A stretch of 63,248 bases of DNA. Source: Desulfuromonadales bacterium. Its GTDB lineage: Bacteria; Desulfobacterota; Desulfuromonadia; Geobacterales; Pseudopelobacteraceae. Position numbers and translations under genes: made by a program. The stretch spans positions 1 through 63,248 of the forward strand of contig DUZS01000022.1 in assembly GCA_013349405.1 (NCBI GenBank). The letters are read 5' to 3'. The notes beneath the pieces are model-generated. The model was not told the origin of the DNA. It was given only the letters and a program-made list of their open reading frames with translations, and ran no database searches. Below are positions 51,491 to 61,386 of this stretch, piece by piece (positions within the stretch are counted from its first letter, which is position 1; every line of letters starts with the position of its first letter).

Positions 51491-52405
51491 ATGAGCATAG
51501 TTGTTGTCGGCACTGTCGCGTTTGATACCGTTGAGACCCCTTTCGGCAGAGGGGAAAATGTCCTTGGCGGCTCGGCTACCTATTTTTCCACCTCTGCCAG
51601 CTTTTTTACCAATGTTTCCCTGGTTGCAGTTGTCGGTGATGATTTTCCGCAAGAGCACATTACTTTTCTTCACAGCCGGGATATTGATACTACCGGCTTA
51701 CAGCGTGCCGCCGGCAAAACCTTCCACTGGAGCGGGCGCTATGGTTTCGATTTGAACGAAGCCCAGACACTTGACACCCAGCTTAATGTACTGATGGATT
51801 TCCAGCCGAACCTGCCTGAATCCTACCGTGACGCGGAGTATCTCTTTCTTGCCAATATTGATCCTGATCTGCAGATGAATGTACTTCAACAGGTCAGAAA
51901 GCCGAAACTGGTGGCGTGTGACACCATGAACTTCTGGATTTCCTCAAAACCGGAAGCGTTGCGGAAGGTTCTTCAGAACGTTGATATTATTGTCATTAAC
52001 GAGGGGGAGGCGCGCCAGTTCACCGGAGAGGCGAATCTGGTGAAAGCCGCCCGTCAGATCATTGCCCTTGGCTGCAAGAGACTGGTCATCAAGCGGGGGG
52101 AGTATGGTGTTTTAATGTTTACTGCCGAAACGGTTTTTGCTGCGCCGGCGTATCCCCTGGAGGAGGTGTTTGATCCGACCGGAGCAGGGGACACCTTTGC
52201 CGGAGGTTTTATGGGGTATCTGGCTAATAGCGGTGATCTGTCAGAGGAAGGACTTCGTCAGGCGATCATATTCGGCAGTGTCATGGCCTCTTTCAACGTC
52301 GAGGATTTCAGCCTCAACCGGATGAAACGGCTTGAATACAGTGAAATCCAGACGCGCTTCCGCAGTTTCAAAGGCTTGACACATTTCGAGGGTATTTCGT
52401 ACTGA
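51491..52405 (+). CDS. PfkB-family carbohydrate kinase
   Basis: A 304-residue sugar/nucleoside kinase of the PfkB family. The N-terminal LGGSATYFSTSAS is the substrate-side motif. The C-terminal DPTGAGDTFAGGF is the ATP-binding, catalytic-Asp signature. The sugar cannot be told from sequence. It sits alone between motB and a TPR lipoprotein. AGGAG lies just before the start. Confidence 0.9.
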   Translation: MSIVVVGTVAFDTVETPFGRGENVLGGSATYFSTSASFFTNVSLVAVVGDDFPQEHITFLHSRDIDTTGLQRAAGKTFHWSGRYGFDLNEAQTLDTQLNVLMDFQPNLPESYRDAEYLFLANIDPDLQMNVLQQVRKPKLVACDTMNFWISSKPEALRKVLQNVDIIVINEGEARQFTGEANLVKAARQIIALGCKRLVIKRGEYGVLMFTAETVFAAPAYPLEEVFDPTGAGDTFAGGFMGYLANSGDLSEEGLRQAIIFGSVMASFNVEDFSLNRMKRLEYSEIQTRFRSFKGLTHFEGISY

Positions 52406-52442
52406 ACCTTGTTGTCTACGATGCTGATTGATTGAGCGATTT

Positions 52443-53204
52443 ATGAAAAAATGGTTTTATGCTACAACTGTGTTGCTGCTCTGTCTGGTCGTCTCCGGGT
52501 GTGTGTCCGGGCGGGGGAAGGACGACCCGAAACCAAATCCTGCTTTATACCACTATCAGATGGGGCTTTCCTATCTTGGCGAGCGCAATTATTCCTCTGC
52601 CCTGTTTGATCTTACCGAGGCTGAAAAGCTTGATCCTGAAAACTCTGATATCCTCTACAATCTTGGTTTGGCGTATGTCGGCAAAAAGCGCCCTGATCTT
52701 GCCGAGGCAAAGTTTCTCAAAGCAATCCTTCTGAAACCAGCCTTCTCTGCCGCCCGTAACGATCTGGGCGTCGCCTACCTTGATTTGAAACGCTGGGACA
52801 GCGCCATCCAACAGTTCAAAATTGTTAAAGACGATCTTTTCTATGACAACAACGAAAATGCGGCCATTAATCTGGGCCTGGCGTATCTGGGAAAAGGCGA
52901 TTATACGAAAGCCAGGGAAGAGTTGCAGGCTGTTGCCGCCATAAACCCCCGGAACCCGGTGGCACGGCTTTCTCTCGGCAGGGTCTGGTTTGCCATGGAC
53001 AAGAGTGAACAGGCGATAATCGAATATAACAAGGCGCTCTCCATTTATCGTGACTATGGCGCAGCATTCTATTACCTAGGACAGGCACAGCTTAAACTGA
53101 ACCAGATCAATGACGCACGTGCCTCTTTTAAGGAATCAGTGCGCCTCATTCCTGAGAGTGAACTGGGACGGGCTGCCCTTGGCTATCTGGAACTGATCAA
53201 GTGA
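52443..53204 (+). CDS. TPR-repeat lipoprotein
   Basis: A 253-residue protein with signal sequence and lipobox VVSGC (Cys at about residue 20). Six TPR-like units follow (MGLSYLGERNYSSALFDLTEA, LGLAYVGKKRPDLAE). It resembles PilF/PilW-type lipoproteins that help pilin secretin assembly, but this specific role is only inferred. The start at 52443 (ATG) is preferred to an in-frame TTG five codons upstream. It overlaps the RodZ-like gene start by four bases. Confidence 0.85.
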   Translation: MKKWFYATTVLLLCLVVSGCVSGRGKDDPKPNPALYHYQMGLSYLGERNYSSALFDLTEAEKLDPENSDILYNLGLAYVGKKRPDLAEAKFLKAILLKPAFSAARNDLGVAYLDLKRWDSAIQQFKIVKDDLFYDNNENAAINLGLAYLGKGDYTKAREELQAVAAINPRNPVARLSLGRVWFAMDKSEQAIIEYNKALSIYRDYGAAFYYLGQAQLKLNQINDARASFKESVRLIPESELGRAALGYLELIK

Positions 53205-54073
53205 GTACCATCAAGGAGACAGAAACGCTTTCATCTGTACCGGAAACGGGGAGCGGCTCGCCCGGGCTCATACTTCGCCGTTGCCGCGAATTCCACAATA
53301 TTTCGCTTGAAGAAGCTTCTGAGACGACAAAAATCGGTATATCCCATCTGAAGGCTTTGGAAGATGACCAGATCAGCGAATTCGCCAATCAGGCATATTT
53401 GAAAGGCTTTCTGCGCATCTACGCCACCTATCTCGGTCTGAACTCAGAAGACATTGCACGGATGTATGCAAAGCTTTTCGGAATCCAGAGTGACAAAAGT
53501 GACCCTGCCGGCATATCCCCCCCCGGGCGTCGTCGCAAACGACGTCTGATATCACTGAAAAAATTGATGTTCCCGGCACTATTGCTGGCGCTTATTTTGC
53601 TTACAGCTACTTTTTTTAAACACGCGCCTCCGCCTTTGGTACGCCAACCCCGGTCAGCAGTTGCTCCTCCGGTGCAGAATACTGCCGTCCAGAGCCTGCA
53701 AAGCACCGCCCGCTCTGTAATAAGAGGACAGAATAGTTCTGTTCCCAAGGTTGAAAAAACGCTGCTTGAGAAAACAGCCGCTGAAAAGAGTGTACCGGCA
53801 GAGCGGCCTGCAGCTGCGGTAAAAAGCTTAATTCTTAAAATAAAAGTGACACAGAATGGGACCTTAATGGTTACGGTCGATGACTCTGCGGTACAACCGT
53901 ACGAACTTACAACCGGTGATGTCATCGAGTGGAAAGCAGAAAAAAAAGTTGCGCTAGAATTAAGCAACTCCGGCAGGATTGATGTGGAACTGAATGGCAA
54001 ACCGTATAAGTCGCTCGGGGCCTTGGGCAAACCTGTCTATATTGAAATTGATACTAACTCTATTGTGCAATAA
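53201..54073 (+). CDS. RodZ-like protein (HTH / membrane helix / DUF4115)
   Basis: A 290-residue protein starting at GTG, overlapping the preceding stop. The N-terminal helix-turn-helix (about 20-90; LRRCREFHNISLEEASETTK) is followed by a basic stretch, one membrane helix (about 122-143), a low-complexity linker and a C-terminal DUF4115 beta domain (about 205-285). This is the RodZ cytoskeletal adaptor layout. Its probable role is to link MreB to cell-wall synthesis. Confidence 0.85.
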   Translation: MSTIKETETLSSVPETGSGSPGLILRRCREFHNISLEEASETTKIGISHLKALEDDQISEFANQAYLKGFLRIYATYLGLNSEDIARMYAKLFGIQSDKSDPAGISPPGRRRKRRLISLKKLMFPALLLALILLTATFFKHAPPPLVRQPRSAVAPPVQNTAVQSLQSTARSVIRGQNSSVPKVEKTLLEKTAAEKSVPAERPAAAVKSLILKIKVTQNGTLMVTVDDSAVQPYELTTGDVIEWKAEKKVALELSNSGRIDVELNGKPYKSLGALGKPVYIEIDTNSIVQ

Positions 54074-54139
54074 TATCGGGTGGTTATTAATTTTCAAAAT
54101 AGTTGTATTGTAAATTGAGTAAAATAATTCCTCAAGGTC

Positions 54140-54167
54140 TTGACACTCCACTACTCCATGTTAGACT
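54140..54167 (+). promoter_or_regulatory. Sigma-70-like promoter of the response regulator
   Basis: A perfect TTGACA (54140-54145), 16 bases, TAGACT (54162-54167). The leader would be about 25 bases before the GTG start at 54200. Confidence 0.5.
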
Positions 54168-54199
54168 TCCTGTACTTCGAAGCGTGCAGGAGAATAACC

Positions 54200-54574
54200 G
54201 TGCCACAGGAATACAAAAGGATACTGGTTGTTGATGATGAGGAGAATGCCCGGGAGGCGCTCTCCAAGATTCTTGCTCATGATGGATTTCAGGTGGCGTC
54301 AGCAGGTAACGGCTTGGAGGCTCTTAATTTTTTACGCAGTAACGATGTTGAACTGATCATTACCGATCTCAATATGCCGGAAATGAATGGACTGATGTTT
54401 CTGCGCGAACTTAACCGCACCTACCCGACCAGTAAGGTTATTATGATTACCGCCTACGGAGAGGTCGAGTCGTATGTCGAGGCGATAACGCTTGGAGCGT
54501 TTGAATATATCAACAAGCCGGTCAAATATGACGACCTTAAAAAGGTTATCGACAAAATTTCCAAAGCGGCCTGA
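54200..54574 (+). CDS. Single-domain response regulator
   Basis: A 124-residue receiver domain only: DDEE at 12-15, phospho-acceptor Asp56 in IITDLNMP, Thr in MITAYG and Lys in NKPVKYDD. The GTG start is chosen because AGGAG lies seven bases before it and the promoter lies just upstream; extending to an earlier ATG would add 20 residues across the promoter. No output domain, so it works through a partner, possibly the hybrid kinase at 55071. Confidence 0.88.
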   Translation: MPQEYKRILVVDDEENAREALSKILAHDGFQVASAGNGLEALNFLRSNDVELIITDLNMPEMNGLMFLRELNRTYPTSKVIMITAYGEVESYVEAITLGAFEYINKPVKYDDLKKVIDKISKAA

Positions 54575-54598
54575 ACTTACGGCCAGAAGGATAGTGCC

Positions 54599-55051
54599 AT
54601 GAACCCTTTTGCAAAAATTCTGACAGCCATCGATTTTTCTGAAAATTCTGAATGCGCTTTTGACTATGCTTTGATTATGGCTACTCAGTTTGATGCCGAA
54701 CTGACAATAATACATGTTATTAATGAGCCGGTCGATTTACGCGGCTTCTATGTGCCGCACATATCATTTGAACAGCTTGAAAAAGAGATCGAAGAGAGCG
54801 CAGTCAAAATGATGGCAGAGTTTTGCGCAGCACGGCTTGGTACTTTTACTAACTACAAAACAGAAATCATTACCGGCATCCCGCATGACGAAATTACCGG
54901 GACCGCGGCTAAAATTGATGCTTCACTGATTGTAATCGGCACTCATGGCAGAACCGGTCTGGACCGTATCCTTTTTGGAAGTACGGCAGAACGGGTTGTC
55001 CGCTCAGCAGCGTGCCCGGTACTGACGGTCAGACTCCCGACTGTGTACTAA
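54599..55051 (+). CDS. Universal stress protein, UspA family
   Basis: A 150-residue UspA domain: KILTAIDFSENSECA at the start and the ATP-binding signature GTHGRTGLDRILFGSTAE near the end, then SAACPVLTV. Cytoplasmic. It lies between regulator genes in one orientation. Confidence 0.92.
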   Translation: MNPFAKILTAIDFSENSECAFDYALIMATQFDAELTIIHVINEPVDLRGFYVPHISFEQLEKEIEESAVKMMAEFCAARLGTFTNYKTEIITGIPHDEITGTAAKIDASLIVIGTHGRTGLDRILFGSTAERVVRSAACPVLTVRLPTVY

Positions 55052-55070
55052 AAGAGAGAACTGGCCGTTC

Positions 55071-56261
55071 ATGCTCACAAAATCGGACTCACCTGAAAAA
55101 AAAACCTCTGTTGTCATCATAGATGATGATCGTAACATCCTCGACCTGACCTCCCTGATACTTGCAAAGCACGGTTTTCAAACATATACGGCAGACTGCG
55201 CCTGTGACGGATTTGAACTGATTTCGCGTCATACTCCTGATCTGGTTCTTCTCGACTATATCATGCCGGAGACGGACGGTCTTTCTGTGCTTCGACAGGT
55301 AAAATCGGGGTTTCCGGATACATACGTCGTCATGCTTACCGGCAAAGGGAATGAAGAGGTTGCCGTAGAGTTAATGAAAAACGGCGCTTCAGAGTATATT
55401 GTCAAGCCATTTAATAATCGGAATTTGATCGAACGGCTTGAAAATGTCCTGAAAATTCGGAAGATAGAGCTTCATAATCGGGAATTACAAAAACAGAAGG
55501 AACATCTTCTCTTCGAAATAGAGCAGTGGAATCTTGACCTCAAAAAGAGGGTTCGTGAAAAATCTGCTGCGCTCCAGAATGCATTGGAAGAAATCGCCCG
55601 ATCTGAAAAACTTGCAGCAATGGGCTATCTTTCTGCCGGTGTGGCACACGAGATACGCAACCCCCTTAACTCCATCGCTCTCTTTATACAACTTATGCGT
55701 CAAACTGCAACGGAACCGGACCAGCTTGAATACCAGGCAAAAATTCTGAAGGAAGTCGACCGAATAGACGCCATTATAAGAAAATTGCTCGATGCGTCCC
55801 GGAGAACCCGTACCATTACTTCTGACATACAGATAAACCAGATTATTGACACCGCCATTGAAGCTTTCTCACCCCAGACAGATGCGCGAAAAATTCAGGT
55901 CAAAAGGCACTATCATTGTGTACCACCGCCTATAACGGCCGATCCAGCTGAATTGGAACAGATTTTTACGAATCTTTTTTTAAATGCTCTCGATGCAATG
56001 AGCTATGGGGGGTGCCTTGCTATTGAAGTTTTTGAAAATAATAACAGGGTGATTATCAGAGTCAGCGATAGCGGCAGTGGCATTACAGAGGATGTTCTTC
56101 CCAGTATTTTTGAGCCATTTTTCAGCACAAAAAACCGCGGCACCGGCATGGGACTTCCAGTTGCCCAACGTATTGCCAGAATGTATGAAGGGAGTATGGA
56201 GGTTGAATGCACGTCTCCGGAAGGCACAACATTCCGTCTCGAATTTCCGGCCTTTACGTGA
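55071..56261 (+). CDS. Hybrid sensor: N-terminal receiver plus histidine kinase
   Basis: A 396-residue soluble protein. An N-terminal receiver (about 12-125) has Asp62 in LLDYIMP. A coiled coil (about 135-180), a HisKA domain with His193 in GVAHEIRNPLN and an HATPase domain with NLFLNALDAM, DSGSGI and GTGMGLPVAQ follow. It has no membrane helix, so it responds to phospho-input through its receiver rather than to an external signal directly. Confidence 0.92.
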   Translation: MLTKSDSPEKKTSVVIIDDDRNILDLTSLILAKHGFQTYTADCACDGFELISRHTPDLVLLDYIMPETDGLSVLRQVKSGFPDTYVVMLTGKGNEEVAVELMKNGASEYIVKPFNNRNLIERLENVLKIRKIELHNRELQKQKEHLLFEIEQWNLDLKKRVREKSAALQNALEEIARSEKLAAMGYLSAGVAHEIRNPLNSIALFIQLMRQTATEPDQLEYQAKILKEVDRIDAIIRKLLDASRRTRTITSDIQINQIIDTAIEAFSPQTDARKIQVKRHYHCVPPPITADPAELEQIFTNLFLNALDAMSYGGCLAIEVFENNNRVIIRVSDSGSGITEDVLPSIFEPFFSTKNRGTGMGLPVAQRIARMYEGSMEVECTSPEGTTFRLEFPAFT

Positions 56262-56340
56262 ATTTTCACCCTTTCTTTTTCCTGCTGAGATAGTGTACTA
56301 TGCATCACCTTTTGTCATTCATTCCTGGTAGCGTGCCGCG

Positions 56341-56739
56341 ATGACCCAAGCCCTCAAAAAAATCCTGCTTATTGATGATGATCCCTTCTTTCTGAAAATA
56401 TTGACTGATAATTTCAGAGAGAGCGGCTTCATCGTGTTTAATGCGAATGACGGTATTGAGGGGGTAAAAAACTATCTTGAGGAACTGCCTGACGTCGTAA
56501 TCTCTGATCTCGTCATGCCGCGTATGGGAGGGGTCAGCACGTGCATGGAAATCGGCCGTTTGGCCGGTGACCATCCCCCTGTTATCATACTGCTGACAAC
56601 AATGGTTCATGGAGCACCACGTGAGCATGAGGTTCCGGAAATGGGTGCAAAGATACATATCCCTAAGTCAACCAGCCCTGTAGATATTGTCATCATTGTC
56701 GAGCAGTTGTTGGAGCGTAGAAAGTATCAACAGAGCTGA
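56341..56739 (+). CDS. Response regulator receiver protein
   Basis: A 132-residue receiver domain: IDDDPFF, Asp56 in VISDLVMP, Thr-Thr in LLTTMVHG and Lys in IPKSTSP. No output domain. It follows the hybrid kinase gene by 79 bases and is a likely partner. Confidence 0.88.
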   Translation: MTQALKKILLIDDDPFFLKILTDNFRESGFIVFNANDGIEGVKNYLEELPDVVISDLVMPRMGGVSTCMEIGRLAGDHPPVIILLTTMVHGAPREHEVPEMGAKIHIPKSTSPVDIVIIVEQLLERRKYQQS

Positions 56740-56743
56740 CGGC

Positions 56744-58369
56744 ATGCCTTTTATTTATCGTAACCTTTTCCTTACACCGCATGACAGTGAAGAATCCCTG
56801 CCCGCTTTCCTGGCGGCGAAGCTTTCCGTCCCGCTTTCAGCCATCAAGAATGTCGTAATTATCCGAAAGGGTATTGATGCCCGTAAAAAACCACACATCA
56901 AGATCGTCTATACGCTCTCTTTTTCTGCGGATACATCTGTACAGGCGCGCCTGGCCACAGATCCTTCGCTTGAGTGGCTTGATGAAATAGTGCCCCAATC
57001 CCCCCAGCGACTGCAGTCGTTGCAACGTATCGTTATTGTCGGAAGCGGTCCGGCCGGACTGTTTGCCGCTCTGCGACTTGCAGAGTACGGGCTTGCCGCA
57101 ACAATCGTGGAGCGCGGGGAACCGGTTGAGCAGCGGGCACTCTCGGTACAGCGCTTTTGGAAGGATGGCACGCTTGACCCGGAATCAAATGTTCAATTCG
57201 GGGAAGGTGGGGCAGGAACGTTTTCCGACGGTAAGCTGACCTGCCGCTCAAAAGATCTGACCGTGCCCTGGGTACTCGATAAGTTGGCAGCGTTCGGGGC
57301 CCAGCCTGAGATACGCTATCTCGCCAAGCCACACATCGGCACCGACCGGTTGAGAACAGTAATCAGTGCTATCAGACGTGAACTTCAGAATAAAGGTTTT
57401 TTATTCCGCTTTAGTAGTCGCATGACAAACATGAGTATCACTCATGGAAATATTTCCGCAGTTATTGTGAATGATGCAGAAGAAATCCCGTGCGATCACC
57501 TGATTCTGGCCAGCGGTCACAGCGCACGCGACACATTTGAGCTGTTGGAAAGGCTGAATATACTTCTGCAGCGTAAGCCCTTTGCCATGGGTCTCAGGGT
57601 GGAACATCCGCAGGAGCTGATAAATGCCACACAGTATGGCAGGCAGAGACCGCCAAACCTTCCTGCTGCAGATTATGCTCTGGCCTGGAACAGCAGTTCC
57701 AGCGGGCGCAGCGCGTATTCCTTCTGCATGTGCCCCGGCGGGGTTGTCGTCGGCGGGTCTTCAGAAGCCGGTGGGGTCGTTACCAACGGCATGAGCGGCC
57801 AAATGCGCAACTCGCCATATGCGAACAGTGCTCTGGTGGTCAATGTTCGGGAAGATGATTTCGACGGACCGGGGCCGCTGGCGGGCGTTCGCCTGCAGCA
57901 GAGGTGGGAGCGGCAGGCGTTTGCATCGGGTGGTGGGGGCTATCGGGCTCCAGCACAAAACCTGCTCGGTTTTTTAGGACTACCCGGAAAAGGAGCCGTC
58001 AAAACAAGTTATCGTCCCGGAATCCGTGAAACAGAACTGGAAACGGTGCTGCCGCCATTCATCATCGATACGTTACGGGAGGGCATCGCTGATTTTGGCC
58101 GCAAATTACGGGGGTTCGTTACGGTCGAAGCCACCCTGATCGGTATTGAATCCCGCACCTCCTCTCCGGTACGGATTCTGCGCGACAGCAGTTTCGAGTC
58201 TGTCAGTGTTAAAGGCCTGTACCCGGCCGGTGAAGGAGCCGGCTATGCCGGCGGTATCATGAGTGCCGCGCTGGATGGTATAAAAGTTGCCGACAGTATT
58301 GCAGGGCGGCTGGGCAATGACGCTCCCGGAAAAACATTTGAACATGGAGTAACAGAAAAAAAGGCGTAG
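56744..58369 (+). CDS. FAD-dependent oxidoreductase (COG2509-type)
   Basis: A 541-residue protein. A small N-terminal domain (about 1-90) is followed by a Rossmann FAD site VGSGPAGLFAALRLAEYG and ERGEPVEQRA. Further motifs are NVQFGEGGAGTFSDGKLT, CPGGVVVGGSSEAGG and the C-terminal GLYPAGEGAGYAGGIMSAALDG. It belongs to the uncharacterised dehydrogenase family COG2509. The start at 56744 is chosen because the upstream extension overlaps the regulator gene. Confidence 0.85.
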   Translation: MPFIYRNLFLTPHDSEESLPAFLAAKLSVPLSAIKNVVIIRKGIDARKKPHIKIVYTLSFSADTSVQARLATDPSLEWLDEIVPQSPQRLQSLQRIVIVGSGPAGLFAALRLAEYGLAATIVERGEPVEQRALSVQRFWKDGTLDPESNVQFGEGGAGTFSDGKLTCRSKDLTVPWVLDKLAAFGAQPEIRYLAKPHIGTDRLRTVISAIRRELQNKGFLFRFSSRMTNMSITHGNISAVIVNDAEEIPCDHLILASGHSARDTFELLERLNILLQRKPFAMGLRVEHPQELINATQYGRQRPPNLPAADYALAWNSSSSGRSAYSFCMCPGGVVVGGSSEAGGVVTNGMSGQMRNSPYANSALVVNVREDDFDGPGPLAGVRLQQRWERQAFASGGGGYRAPAQNLLGFLGLPGKGAVKTSYRPGIRETELETVLPPFIIDTLREGIADFGRKLRGFVTVEATLIGIESRTSSPVRILRDSSFESVSVKGLYPAGEGAGYAGGIMSAALDGIKVADSIAGRLGNDAPGKTFEHGVTEKKA

Positions 58370-58440
58370 TCGATGATACTCGCAACCGTCACCTGAAGGA
58401 GATCCCGTCATAATCGTAAGCCAACCACACGATTGACGCC

Positions 58441-59325
58441 CTACCGATTACCCAGGTATTCAGCAATTCCTTCCCGCAGACCGCGTGGCGCAAAGCCGAA
58501 CACCTGCTGCCATTCATTGCCGCCGATACTCTCCTCCAACAGCATCTGCAGCTGATCGGATGTGATCGGAAACGGGGGGGCTTTCTGCAAAATCGGTATT
58601 ACCAGCTTCATTAATCCGAGCGGGAGATGCGGCTTGAGTGGTCGCGATTTCCCCAGTGTGTCGGCAATCATGTCGAGAAGCGCTTCGTAGCTCAGCCGGT
58701 CATTGCCGCAGAGTTCATACGTCTGTCCGATCGTTTCCGGCAACTCCAATGCGCGGGTAAAGCAGCGTGCAACATCATCGGCATGAATCGGCTGCAGCCG
58801 GTAGCTGCCGCTGCCGATGACCGGCATGACCGAGGCAAGGCGCAACTGAGCAGCCAGCATGTTGATAAAGGCGTCGTGCGGGCCGTAGATCAGCGACGGC
58901 TGGAAGACCGTCCAGTCGAGAGCGCTCCCCCGCACCAGTTGCTCAGCCTGCCATTTGGTGCGGTGATAGGCGGAAATTGCCGACGGCCGGGTTCCGAGCG
59001 CCGACATCTGCAGATAGCGGCTGATGCCGTTGGCTGTCGTTGCTGCCAGCATGTGTGTCGTTGCCGTGACGTGCATGTTCTCAAAGGTTATGCCCCGGGA
59101 AGGGAATTCGCGAATAATACCGACAAGATTAATAACGGCATCACATCCGGCAAGACTCTCAGAAAAACTTTCCAGCCGGGTAACGTCTCCGGCAACCTGC
59201 TCCACATTTCCCGTCAGTGTGTTACGGCTGTGCACCAGCAGCCGCACACTATGGCCGCACTTGTGCAGTTCCGTAATCAGATGTTCCCCGACAAAGCCGG
59301 TGCCACCGGCGATAAAAATCTTCAT
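58441..59325 (-). CDS. NAD(P)-binding atypical SDR (NDUFA9-like)
   Basis: A 294-residue atypical short-chain dehydrogenase. The N-terminal GGTGFVGEHLI binds NAD(P); AINLVG-like VINLVGIIRE, YHRTKWQAEQLV and PSLIYGPHDAF place it near NDUFA9/complex-I-assembly type proteins. It ends the cytochrome oxidase operon, 27 bases after ctaB. Substrate unknown. Confidence 0.85.
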   Translation of the reverse strand: MKIFIAGGTGFVGEHLITELHKCGHSVRLLVHSRNTLTGNVEQVAGDVTRLESFSESLAGCDAVINLVGIIREFPSRGITFENMHVTATTHMLAATTANGISRYLQMSALGTRPSAISAYHRTKWQAEQLVRGSALDWTVFQPSLIYGPHDAFINMLAAQLRLASVMPVIGSGSYRLQPIHADDVARCFTRALELPETIGQTYELCGNDRLSYEALLDMIADTLGKSRPLKPHLPLGLMKLVIPILQKAPPFPITSDQLQMLLEESIGGNEWQQVFGFAPRGLREGIAEYLGNR

Positions 59326-59352
59326 GACGACTCCTTTGCGGCGAGCGTTCCG

Positions 59353-60180
59353 TCAGGACTGTTTCTGGATCACCAGCAGCAGTGTGACCAGCAGCGGAAA
59401 ACAGTTAATACAGGGGAAGAGCAGCTGTCCCGAGCGAAACAGAGAGAAAAAAATGAGCGGCACAGGAAAGAGGGCATACCAAAGTGCGCCGGGCCGGATT
59501 ATGAGTCCAAAGGCCGGCAGCAGCATCGCCCCGGCGCAGAGTGCCGCTATCCAGAGCCAGAAGAAGGGGGAGTTGCCGGCGATGGCGCCCTCTGTGGGGA
59601 ACAGCGGGATTCCGGCCCGGCGATAATCTTCGGCATGGCGGCGCTGAAACAGCCAGAAATGGGGAACCTGCCAAAGGAAGAGCAGGCCTGCCAGGGTGAT
59701 GACCCGATAATCACCCGGATGGCCGCCGGCCAGACTCCAGCCGATCAGTGGGGGAAACGCGCCGCAGAGTGCACCGATCGGTAACGCCAGCACCGTTCTG
59801 ATTTTCAGGGGGGTGTAGACAGCCAGATACCATACCAGAGCGGCGACTCCAAGCAGTGCCGTCACAGCAGAGCCGACATAACCGAGCAGTGTGAAGCCGA
59901 GCAGTAAGGTGGAGACGCCAGCTGCGAAGGCACCTGACCGTGTCAGCACCCGTTGCGGAACCGGGCGCAGCCGGGTGCGCAGCATCCGGGCATCAAGGTC
60001 TCGCTCCTGCACCTGATTCAGAGCCGATCCTCCGGCGGCAAGCAGAGATACGCCGACAAATGCGGCCAAGGCGGACAGAAAGTCACCGTAACCAGGAAAC
60101 AGAAGATATCCGGCCAGGGCAGAGATGCCGTTCAAGAGTGACAGCTTCAGCCGGAATAATGTGGCAGAAGCGCGGATCAT
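59353..60180 (-). CDS. ctaB: Protoheme IX farnesyltransferase (heme O synthase)
   Basis: A 275-residue UbiA-family membrane protein with about eight hydrophobic helices. The prenyl-diphosphate site NQVQERDLDARMLRTRLRP is intact and typical of CtaB/CyoE. It makes heme O, precursor of heme A for the oxidase. The ATG overlaps the coxB stop (ATGA). Confidence 0.93.
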   Translation of the reverse strand: MIRASATLFRLKLSLLNGISALAGYLLFPGYGDFLSALAAFVGVSLLAAGGSALNQVQERDLDARMLRTRLRPVPQRVLTRSGAFAAGVSTLLLGFTLLGYVGSAVTALLGVAALVWYLAVYTPLKIRTVLALPIGALCGAFPPLIGWSLAGGHPGDYRVITLAGLLFLWQVPHFWLFQRRHAEDYRRAGIPLFPTEGAIAGNSPFFWLWIAALCAGAMLLPAFGLIIRPGALWYALFPVPLIFFSLFRSGQLLFPCINCFPLLVTLLLVIQKQS

Positions 60181-61094
60181 TTGACACTCTTGATAAACTC
60201 GATCAGCGCCGCTACCTGTTCATCAGAGAGGTCAGGTACCGGCATGATCGGCGGGAAACCTTCCACAATCGTCGCGGCAGGGAGGAGGATTGACTCTTTC
60301 AGGAACGCATCGTCGGCAGTAACGACCAGCAGCTTGCCATCTTTCATAACGTGCACCTTGCCGGCAAAGAGTCCTTTAAAGGTCGGCCCGACACCCTTGC
60401 TGCCATCCAGAGAATGGCAGGCAAGACACCCTTTCTCTGTCGCCAACTTCCTACCATCAAGGTGTGCTTCTTTTTCCTCACCGCCAGCGCCATGTTCGAG
60501 CCATTCGGCAAATTCCTTCTCCGGCAGCGCCTCCACCGTAGAGACCATCGCCGCATGCTGGGTGCCGCAGAACTGGGAACAGAACAGATCGTAACTACCC
60601 GGCTTTGTTGCCACGAACCAGGCGTAATTGCTCATGCCCGGCACGACATCGCGCTTGACCCGGAAGGCGGGGAGGAAAAACCCGTGGATGACATCTTTTG
60701 AGACCAACTCCACACGTACCGGTTTACCAACCGGCACATACAGTTTGGGAGCGGTTTTGCCCCCTTCATAACTGAACTCCCAGGACCACATCCGTGCCGT
60801 GGCGGTCACCGGAAGCGCCCCCTTCGGCACCGTCCGCAGAACCAGATACTCTTTCCAGCCAGACCAGAACATCGCCAGCACCAGCAGAGTCGGCAGCACG
60901 ATCCAGATAATTTCCAACCAGAGGTTGCCATCTGCCTGAGAGGTCGGCTGCGGTGCCCGGGAACGGTGATAGCGCAGGACGAAAAAGAGCATGACCAGCG
61001 TGATGCCGAGCAGCAGCACCAGGCTGGCGCCGAAGATGAACATGAAGACCGGATCGATGGCCTCAGTCGTGGTTATGAGCGGTAGTTGGTTCAT
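60177..61094 (-). CDS. coxB: Cytochrome c oxidase subunit II with fused cytochrome c domain
   Basis: A 305-residue protein. Two N-terminal membrane helices (about 15-40 and 68-88), a CuA domain with its ligands in VIHGFFLP and CSQFCGTQHAAM, and a C-terminal cytochrome c domain with CLACH and a Met ligand in PIMPVPDLSD. The fused heme is found in caa3-type oxidases. The start at 61094 is chosen because a 10-residue extension is hydrophilic. Confidence 0.95.
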   Translation of the reverse strand: MNQLPLITTTEAIDPVFMFIFGASLVLLLGITLVMLFFVLRYHRSRAPQPTSQADGNLWLEIIWIVLPTLLVLAMFWSGWKEYLVLRTVPKGALPVTATARMWSWEFSYEGGKTAPKLYVPVGKPVRVELVSKDVIHGFFLPAFRVKRDVVPGMSNYAWFVATKPGSYDLFCSQFCGTQHAAMVSTVEALPEKEFAEWLEHGAGGEEKEAHLDGRKLATEKGCLACHSLDGSKGVGPTFKGLFAGKVHVMKDGKLLVVTADDAFLKESILLPAATIVEGFPPIMPVPDLSDEQVAALIEFIKSVK

Positions 61095-61104
61095 AGATAT
61101 TCCG

Positions 61105-61386
61105 TCACCGGTAGAGTACGTCAAAAAAAGTAAGGCCGATAAAGATGGCCAGCGTCACCAGCGCCAGGAATAGCAGCCAGCGCAGCAGTCGTCCTTCGTA
61201 TTTCATATGCATGAATACCGCAATGACGAGGCCTGACTTGACGCAGGCGATGGTCAGTGCGCCGAGAACCTTGTAGCCGCCGAGGTCCACACGGGTGATT
61301 GCCACAGTCAGGGCGGTCAGGGCAAGAAGAGCCAGCCAGATGCCGGTCAGTTTGCCGTAACTTACAATGTGATGGTGTTCGTTCAT
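61105..61386 (-). CDS. coxD: Cytochrome c oxidase subunit IV family protein
   Basis: A 93-residue membrane protein with three hydrophobic helices; the ACVKSGLVIAVFMHMKYEG motif is typical of bacterial subunit IV (CtaF/CoxD). It lies 10 bases upstream of coxB. Upstream it is separated from coxC by the toxin-antitoxin pair. Confidence 0.9.
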   Translation of the reverse strand: MNEHHHIVSYGKLTGIWLALLALTALTVAITRVDLGGYKVLGALTIACVKSGLVIAVFMHMKYEGRLLRWLLFLALVTLAIFIGLTFFDVLYR